Translations under genes and position numbers: made by a program | Shown: positions 52,081-58,038 of the stretch, piece after piece | Position numbering within the stretch: the stretch's first letter is position 1 | Layout: every line of letters begins with the position of its first letter | Assembly (NCBI GenBank): GCA_028282325.1 | Contig: JANQID010000093.1 | Span: 1 to 58,038 of the forward strand | DNA length: 58,038 bases | Direction: 5' to 3' | Origin: Chloroflexaceae bacterium | GTDB lineage: Bacteria > Chloroflexota > Chloroflexia > Chloroflexales > Chloroflexaceae | Notes under the pieces: generated by a model | Database searches by the model: none | Told to the model about the DNA's origin: nothing | Seen by the model: only the letters and a program-made list of their open reading frames with translations

Positions 52081-52570
52081 CATTCGTTCACAGCACACTA
52101 TCGACGTAAGAACAACGGACCAGCGCTGCGCACTGGTCCGTCGCTATGCCCGCACATTGCGGCTCGCAATCACCTTCGCAGCAGCAGCGACGATCCTCAC
52201 AGGCTGTCTGCTTGCCAGCGGCGAAGAGACATTCTCGGACGCCCGCGGCGGCAGTGGAAACCTGCGTACAGCGTTCGTCAGCGCGGAAGGACAAACCGAA
52301 CGCTCGCTGCCGGCGGCCGACGCGGCAATTGACCTGCGTGTGATCGCCATTGTCACCGTCGCATCGGGGGATCTGCGTGTTGACATTTTGCAGCCCGACG
52401 GATCGGTAGCCTTCGCCGTCGAAGGTCGTCCTGATGAGCAGGTTACGCGCACCGGACAGACCATCACCGACGAGCAAGGCCGTTTACACTATCGGGTGGT
52501 TGCGCGCGGCGCTCGCGACGGCAGCTATCAATTGCTCTTTCAGCCATCAGGGGAAATACCGGAACAATAG
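52073..52570 (+). CDS. hypothetical lipoprotein
   Basis: A 165-residue protein with a basic N-terminus, a hydrophobic stretch (LAITFAAAATILTGC) and a lipobox LTGC with Cys45, so it should be lipidated and anchored outside the membrane. The mature part is beta-rich with repeated VTVASGDLRVDI-like segments and no known domain. Its start overlaps the zinc-ribbon stop by eight bases. A shorter start within the hydrophobic region is unlikely. Confidence 0.75.
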   Translation: MDNIRSQHTIDVRTTDQRCALVRRYARTLRLAITFAAAATILTGCLLASGEETFSDARGGSGNLRTAFVSAEGQTERSLPAADAAIDLRVIAIVTVASGDLRVDILQPDGSVAFAVEGRPDEQVTRTGQTITDEQGRLHYRVVARGARDGSYQLLFQPSGEIPEQ

Positions 52571-52599
52571 TGAAGATCGAGCCGGTTCCGGTTCTTGTG

Positions 52600-55500
52600 T
52601 TATTCCGCTATGCCAATACTCGCCCGCAACGTTATCAACCGACCGCTGCCGACCTGTTCCAACCGTTGTGATGCGTCGGCGCTCCCAATGAGCGCATCGG
52701 AGAGCGTTGCGTGGGGCAGCGCCAGCAAAGTCGCCGGAGTAATCGAAATAATACTGGCCACCGGCGGCGTTCTGCGCAACAATTCGATTTCCCCGAAATA
52801 CTCGCCCGCCCCCAATTGAGCCACTGCCTGCGGACGGGCCGCACCCGTAGCATCCACCCGACTCGCCACGACGGCAACCTGTCCGCGCTCGATCATATAG
52901 AAGGCGCCGCTGGGTTTGCCTTGGCGCACAATGATCTGCCGCGCGGCGAGTTCCCGGCGGCTGGCGGCGCGCGCCAGATCGCGCAACGTTTGGCGCGGTA
53001 GATCGGCAAACAACGGCACACGTTCCAGAAAACGCAGCACCTTGAGTATCTCGATGCCATCGGCAGTATGTACAGACGCATCATGCTGGATGCGCAGAAA
53101 CTCATCGAGCGGCAGAAATAGCAGCGCGCTATCAACAGAGGTATGGTAGCTGTGGGCGGATGGCTCGTTATGGAGCGCAACATCATCCTGCCACGCATCA
53201 CCCGCCGATGTATTGCTCACCAACTCGATGGCGCCGAAGAACTCACCCCGATGGAGTTCGGTAAACGCCCGACGACCTTCCCAAACAATCACCTCGCCTG
53301 CTTCAACGATCCAGATACCGTGCGGTTGCTGGCCCGATGCCAAAAGTTGGCGCCCACCTGAAACCTGTAACGGCTGGAGCGCCGCAGCCAGCGCGTCGAG
53401 CTCATCGTCGTCGAACGTCGCGAACAGATCAACCTGGCGCAACAGCCGCAAGCGCATGGCCCGCTCGTTGCTAAACGCCCGCGACAGATCGCGCGCCCAG
53501 GACGCATTCGAGAAACACCGCCGATCGGCAGCCTCGCGCTCCGGCCAGGGCAAGGCATCGTACGCTGACTGAATGGCGCGCCGGGCGAAACTCGCACCGG
53601 CGATAGCCTCAATCGAAGCGACCGTGTAGTGCAATATTTCAGCATACCGCGCTCCCTGCACATCGAGCGGCTGCGCAGCCAGCGCCGGGCTTATCCGCGC
53701 CTGATCGCGATCAAGCGTTACATCCCAGTTTGCCGTCGCGGCGACCACATCGATCCGATCATCGAGCGCTTTGGCGTGCCGTTGTCCATAGACTTCACGC
53801 AACAGCGTATAACAGCCGGCATAGCTACGCTCAAATGCGCGTTGGAGACGCTGAGACTCGCTCATCGCCGCATCCGCAGACCAATGGAGTCGTTCCGGGG
53901 TCAGGCTACGCACCACAACGTAGTGCGCAGACCATGCCGCCGCCCAACAACCAGCGGCCAGGATCTCAAACGACATTGCCAGCGCCCTCGGCTCCGATCG
54001 GGCCTTCAAGACCAGCACATACTCGACCATTTGCACAGCAATGCCGATCCAGACCAGCAGCCAGCTCCACACCAACCGCGAGTCGAGCAAGCCGAGCAGG
54101 GGGGGCAACAACAACGCCAGCGCCAGCATGCCAAAGTAGACCGGCGTAGCCAGCACGACGATCATTGGCGCCGACGCTCCTGCAACAACCGCCTGAATCT
54201 CGAAAATGGTCGCGCCACCCACACCAAATGCGGCCACAAGCAAGGCGGCGGTCAGCCAGAGTTCACGTTGCGGCGACTGCTGCAGATCGACATCAAGCAG
54301 CGCGACAAAGCCGGCCAGCATAAACAAAAAGAACGCGCCGACTTCCAATCCCAGCCACAGTGATTCGAGCAACGGCGCAACAGCGCGCCCGCTAACAGCC
54401 ACCAGCGTCAATGCATTCGCGGCGAGCAGGCTATCGATGGCTCGCCCAAGGCGCGCCCCCCGATAATCGGCGCGGATCGCTATCAAAGCTACGAGCGCAG
54501 CAGCCCAGAGCAACGGCGCAATGATGCGCATCAACCAGGCCGATTCGGTCACTGCGAGCGGATCGAAGCGAAACGGTAATGCAGCGAGCAGTGCAACCAG
54601 CGTCAGCATCACGACGATCACTGGAGCCGGACGCTGCGCATAGCCGCGCCGCGCCAGCCAGCACGCGACTCCATGCACCACGCCCCAGGCCGCGAGCGCC
54701 AGGCCAATGCCGAGCGGGGCCACGACCGCGCCGACGATCACAAACGCCAGCATGCGCCCGCCCCAGCCGCTGCTCCAGAGTTGTCCGAGCACGGCGATAA
54801 ACTGGCGCTGCCAGAAGAGAAACGTCAACCCGATCGCCAGCAGGGTGTAGGTCGCGGTCAACAGGCCAAACAAACTAAAAATACGCTCTTCACGCGTAAA
54901 CGGCGCCCGCGCGCGCAGTTTGGTCCAGAACGGCCCGCTGACAAATTGTAGCGCCCGGCGGCGCAGATTGGGCAAGCGCAAGCCATCGACCAGCACAAAA
55001 TAGCCGTCCAACTCAAGGAGCGGGTTGAGGTTAAACAGCGTGGCAACGTAGCATGCAAACGCCAGCTTGTATGCAACAGCGCCGACGACGGGGAAGCTCA
55101 ACGCCAGTAGTGCGGCGACCCCGCCCACCAGCAGATCAGAGAGCGGCCCGGCCAGCGAGACGACAATACGCGCCTTGCGACCGGCCAGCCAGATGTCGCT
55201 GGTATCGACGAAAGCTGCCGGCAAGCCATAGTATAGCATCACGCCGCCGCGATGCACTACGCGCCCATAGTGCTTGACCGCCAGCGCATGCGCCGTTTCG
55301 TGCAGAACGAACGAAACCAGCAGCACACCCCAAAGCAGCAAGAAACTCGACGTCAGTCCTTCGGCGTCGAGAATCTGGTAGGCGGCTGCCTGGTCGGCCT
55401 GACTAGTGGCAAGCCCGAACGCAATCAAGCCAGCGATGCTGATGACGGCATGCAGCACAAGAAACAGGCGTGTGAAGAACACCCAGCCGCCGGCGCGATA

Positions 55501-56100
55501 CAACGCTCCCACCACGCCGTCGATACCATTAAACGACAGGGTATGACTTTTAAGGGCATTCACCAGTCGCTGCCCCCAGCCAACCGCAGTCTGCCGCTGA
55601 AGCCGGGTTTGCAGGCCGTGATAAAGACTCACCGGCGCATCATCGAGAAAACCCTGTTGGAGATTGCGCACAAGTTCAGCAACCGGCAGCAATTGCTTAA
55701 ACTTCGTAAAGCCCAGCATCGCCAGTTCGGCCACCGTCAGCGAGCCATCCATCGCATGCCACAACTCGCGTTCGGCATCGTTCAAACGCAGATAAGCGCC
55801 TGTAGGGCTGCGCAGAACCGTGAACGAGGCGTCGCCTTCGATGATAGACTCCTCGACGACATCATCTCGTCGGCGCGGTTGATAGCGCGTAAAATCAGCG
55901 CGTTGCCCCAGATGCGACCAGATGCCAACCGTCGCGCGGGCCGGAGGATGCACGCGTTCGGTCAGATCCGCCCACAGATTGGCGGACGTATGCGGATGAT
56001 GAGGAAGGCGTTGAACAAGCCCAGACCACAAGCCTGCAGGCGCACGCTGCCGGACGATCTCCTCAACGCCGTCGTTTGATTGTTGAAGCACAGTCGCCAC
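52600..56100 (-). CDS. giant membrane M50-type zinc protease with PqqD-like and two cyclic-nucleotide-binding domains
   Basis: About 1166 residues. A PqqD-like N-terminal region (about 85-160, including GAYLRLNDAERELWHAMDG) leads into a multi-spanning M50 peptidase with HETAH at about 267-271 and a second metal motif NLNPLLELDGYFVLVDG. Many further helices reach about residue 760. A cytoplasmic tail has two cyclic-nucleotide-binding domains (about 880-1000 and 1020-1140), each with a GEFFGAIEL- or GEYFGEIELL-type loop. The start is uncertain: there is no ATG near the N-terminus; GTG 56100 with AGGGG nine bases upstream is preferred to TTG 56109. Intramembrane proteolysis controlled by a nucleotide is a reasonable inference. 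Confidence 0.88.
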   Translation of the reverse strand: MATVLQQSNDGVEEIVRQRAPAGLWSGLVQRLPHHPHTSANLWADLTERVHPPARATVGIWSHLGQRADFTRYQPRRRDDVVEESIIEGDASFTVLRSPTGAYLRLNDAERELWHAMDGSLTVAELAMLGFTKFKQLLPVAELVRNLQQGFLDDAPVSLYHGLQTRLQRQTAVGWGQRLVNALKSHTLSFNGIDGVVGALYRAGGWVFFTRLFLVLHAVISIAGLIAFGLATSQADQAAAYQILDAEGLTSSFLLLWGVLLVSFVLHETAHALAVKHYGRVVHRGGVMLYYGLPAAFVDTSDIWLAGRKARIVVSLAGPLSDLLVGGVAALLALSFPVVGAVAYKLAFACYVATLFNLNPLLELDGYFVLVDGLRLPNLRRRALQFVSGPFWTKLRARAPFTREERIFSLFGLLTATYTLLAIGLTFLFWQRQFIAVLGQLWSSGWGGRMLAFVIVGAVVAPLGIGLALAAWGVVHGVACWLARRGYAQRPAPVIVVMLTLVALLAALPFRFDPLAVTESAWLMRIIAPLLWAAALVALIAIRADYRGARLGRAIDSLLAANALTLVAVSGRAVAPLLESLWLGLEVGAFFLFMLAGFVALLDVDLQQSPQRELWLTAALLVAAFGVGGATIFEIQAVVAGASAPMIVVLATPVYFGMLALALLLPPLLGLLDSRLVWSWLLVWIGIAVQMVEYVLVLKARSEPRALAMSFEILAAGCWAAAWSAHYVVVRSLTPERLHWSADAAMSESQRLQRAFERSYAGCYTLLREVYGQRHAKALDDRIDVVAATANWDVTLDRDQARISPALAAQPLDVQGARYAEILHYTVASIEAIAGASFARRAIQSAYDALPWPEREAADRRCFSNASWARDLSRAFSNERAMRLRLLRQVDLFATFDDDELDALAAALQPLQVSGGRQLLASGQQPHGIWIVEAGEVIVWEGRRAFTELHRGEFFGAIELVSNTSAGDAWQDDVALHNEPSAHSYHTSVDSALLFLPLDEFLRIQHDASVHTADGIEILKVLRFLERVPLFADLPRQTLRDLARAASRRELAARQIIVRQGKPSGAFYMIERGQVAVVASRVDATGAARPQAVAQLGAGEYFGEIELLRRTPPVASIISITPATLLALPHATLSDALIGSADASQRLEQVGSGRLITLRASIGIAE

Positions 56101-56188
56101 GCATTGCAACCCCTGGACGCCAAGGCTGTCGAAACCTTTCGGTCAGACTCATAGTACCACCTATCCAGATTCTGTACATTATCAACCC

Positions 56189-57454
56189 TCAAGTTACGAC
56201 GCCTTGAGTTGGCCTGTGCATCATCTTCGATTCTGTTGAGCGCGCATGTTTGGACATAAACGGCCGCTCAAACAGGATGAAGAAGCCATAAGACATCGAT
56301 GTCACCAGAGGAATACCCATCAGAATAACAGCCAGATTGGCAATATCTAGCGGAACCCCGGCGCTCCGCAAAACCAGGGCCATCAACGCTATGATCGGTG
56401 CATGGAGCAAATAGACGCTATAGGAAAAACGTCCAATATGAACCAGAGCCGGCAATTGGAACAATCTTAGCATCAATGAAGGTCGTCGCTCATTGCAACT
56501 TCCTTGCTTCGCCAGATATACGAGCAGACTCGTCACCCCTAACCCCAACAGGATATCTTTAATCCAATTCGCAAAACTCCCCAGATTCAGGGCATTCTCA
56601 ACAACACCGAAACCGAACATTGCTACGGTGAAGCCTAGCGCCAGCCAGTTCCAAGGCAGGCGCTCGCGCAGCCAGATTTCACTCGGACGGCGCGAGAAGC
56701 TAATGCTTGCGCCAATTATTCCGGTGACAAACAAAACCAGAAACCAGGAATCAGAGAATGGATAAGTAAGCGGCAGGACAAAGAGTTGCATAACGCCAAG
56801 CGTCGTTGTCAAGATCCAGATAGCGGCGCTGCCCCACATACGCCAGATCGCAACCATCAACGGAAACAAAAAGTAAATCTGCCACTCAACTGCGATACTC
56901 CACATCGGAGGATTAATCGCTAATAACCACTCGCGGTTGATATTATGCACCAGGAAAAGATGCGAGAGAATAGGTCCTGCTTCCAACGCCGGAAGTGCAA
57001 CATCCCAATACGCGCCCGATAGAGCATTCATCCCTGGAACGAGTACAATCAGGAGCAACGCAAACGCAAGCGCAGCATAGTAAGGGGGTAAAATACGTCG
57101 AAATCTGCGTCGATAAAATTCAAGCGTTCCGCCGCTGAGCCGTTCATCGTGCGAACGAGCTACAGGCAGCATCAAGCTAAACCCTGATAATACCAGAAAA
57201 ACTTCAACCGCGTAATGGCCAAAACGCGTAAGCATATAGGAGCTGGTAATAAACGCCCCGATCGGCGTAGACAAAAACGGCTCAATTGCGGGAGCATCTA
57301 CTAGATCCATGCCATAGATCTGATAAGAATGTAATAGAACAACCGCGAGCGCGGCGACTGCACGCATACCATCAAGAAAGTCAAGCCTGATAGAGGATTT
57401 CTTCGATGCAGCATCATTATGTGAGCGTTTCGTATCAACAAACGCGGTTTTCAC
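56189..57454 (-). CDS. acyltransferase 3 family membrane protein
   Basis: A 421-residue integral membrane protein with about ten helices. The N-terminal LDGMRAVAALAVVLLHSY contains the catalytic-type His42, and FEFYRRRFRRILPPYY-like RRRFRRILPPYYAAL is a family signature. Such enzymes transfer acyl groups (often acetyl) to exopolysaccharide or cell-wall sugars. The start is GTG 57454 with AAGGA eight bases upstream. It lies 24 bases downstream of the dispersed repeat copy B. Confidence 0.92.
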   Translation of the reverse strand: MKTAFVDTKRSHNDAASKKSSIRLDFLDGMRAVAALAVVLLHSYQIYGMDLVDAPAIEPFLSTPIGAFITSSYMLTRFGHYAVEVFLVLSGFSLMLPVARSHDERLSGGTLEFYRRRFRRILPPYYAALAFALLLIVLVPGMNALSGAYWDVALPALEAGPILSHLFLVHNINREWLLAINPPMWSIAVEWQIYFLFPLMVAIWRMWGSAAIWILTTTLGVMQLFVLPLTYPFSDSWFLVLFVTGIIGASISFSRRPSEIWLRERLPWNWLALGFTVAMFGFGVVENALNLGSFANWIKDILLGLGVTSLLVYLAKQGSCNERRPSLMLRLFQLPALVHIGRFSYSVYLLHAPIIALMALVLRSAGVPLDIANLAVILMGIPLVTSMSYGFFILFERPFMSKHARSTESKMMHRPTQGVVT

Positions 57455-57477
57455 TTTTCCAATCCTTTCGTCTATAG

Positions 57478-57557
57478 AATAAATCAGCTAGAAGTCGTAC
57501 AGTGCGGCTGCAAGACTGCCAGCCCTCGATTGTTTATCCTCAGGCTGATCTCTCTAT
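57478..57557 (-). repeat. dispersed ~80-bp repeat, copy B (inverted)
   Basis: Reverse complement resembles 3791-3873: both contain TATAGAGAGATCAG, a CAGTC-T-CAGCC core and end in CTGATTTAT. In this orientation the copy precedes the acyltransferase gene. Confidence 0.7.
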
Positions 57558-57941
57558 AATAATGTTTCCAAGTAGGATATGGCATAATATTTCGATGTCT
57601 ATTCCTACAACGAGAGAACTTTTGGTGACTCCGCAACCTGATGCGGTGAGATGCATTTCAGAACATCTGAGTGCTATGTGATGGATGGCTTTCCAAAGCC
57701 TTACTCAAAAAGGTCTCGTTGTAGTACTATTTATAACAAAGCCCAAGAGCCCTAATACAGCGCAGCTTTATCCGCACATAATACGATTATTTATAGTAAA
57801 TAAGCAGGGTAAGAACTGCCGACCGTTTGATAATCTGTTCCTAGCATAAGTGTAAGAAGCGTCAATGAGAATCCATTGAATACGTATTGTCAAGCATTAA
57901 CAAAACTGCAATCTTACAATGCAGAGAGTCGTCAGGGGTAG
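57558..57941. other. non-coding AT-rich spacer
   Basis: About 380 bases of AT-rich sequence without a supportable gene, RNA or strong promoter. Confidence 0.6.
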
Positions 57942-58038
57942 CTACCAAACGAATTTGGATCTACCGCAAGCGGTCATTCTGAGCGCAGCGAAGAATCCCG
58001 GCTGTCGGGGACGCTGAGACCCTTCGCTCCGCTCAGGG
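57942..58038. mobile_element. MITE-like inverted-repeat element, copy 3 (cut by window end)
   Basis: Begins GTAG-CTACCAAACGAATTTGG and matches copy 1 almost base for base through the GCTCAGGG phrase at the window end; its right end is not in the window. Confidence 0.8.

Noticed and set aside
57558-57941. riboswitch upstream of the acyltransferase
   Set aside because: No match to a known aptamer core could be recognised in the AT-rich spacer.
1-58038. CRISPR array
   Set aside because: No regularly spaced direct repeats with unique spacers were seen; tandem repeats found are contiguous.

Overview
This window looks like a chromosomal segment of a Chloroflexota bacterium. That is an inference from gene content: a MalT-like LuxR regulator beside a DUF4386 protein, a DUF4388 protein, a giant M50 protease with cyclic-nucleotide-binding domains, a Ser/Thr kinase fused to a PQQ-like propeller, and a TumE-type toxin. 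A carotenoid-desaturase-like enzyme also fits a pigmented member. Coding sequence is GC-rich, GTG and TTG starts are common, and several promoters carry an extended -10 box.

Layout. 1-3745: end of a Pro/Thr-rich surface protein, a phosphopantetheinyl transferase, and a divergent LysR/MFS pair with a dyad operator. 3746-10063 is an accessory zone. It holds a restriction-enzyme C-terminal remnant, a DUF6883/DUF4926 pair, a DprA-like protein, a cysteine-rich Fe-S oxidoreductase, an Rpn-family nuclease, and a mosaic of a TumE-type toxin-antitoxin pair with a chopped ATPase and a repeat protein. 10074-18441: a hydrolase, a 2Fe-2S-like protein, an RpiB-type isomerase, a wall or peptidase cluster (zincin, GH18, TPR protein) and an M32 carboxypeptidase. 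18575-26675: an envelope operon (PH-domain membrane protein, GATase-like membrane protein, ABC ATPase), then cmk, a DUF4388 protein and gltX. 26736-33112: a LOG protein, a TauE/SafE transporter, a graveyard of broken genes hit by a small inverted-repeat element, the LuxR regulator, a 78-residue protein and a DUF4386 protein. 33313-33406: a selenocysteine tRNA (anticodon UCA) with its own promoter placed at the 5' end of the tRNA. 33518-38870: a signalling operon of kinase, PP2C phosphatase, VWA and FHA proteins. 39173-46381: carotenoid-type oxidoreductase, hydrolase, GH13 glucanase, and the classical rpsO-pnp pair. 46601-57454: a second TauE/SafE protein, lysA, a REC-PAS-GAF-HD-GYP protein, ftsY with a zinc ribbon and a lipoprotein, the M50/cNMP protein and an acyltransferase.

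Most genes are ordinary. The points most worth a second look are the apparently leaderless tRNA-Sec gene, the TumE/ATPase/repeat-protein mosaic with overlapping and in-frame junctions, the DUF6883/DUF4926/DprA-like cassette behind a restriction-enzyme remnant, two families of short dispersed repeats, the apparently soluble kinase-propeller operon, and an HD-GYP domain with two altered metal-ligand positions. No CRISPR array, rRNA, intact insertion sequence or second tRNA was seen.
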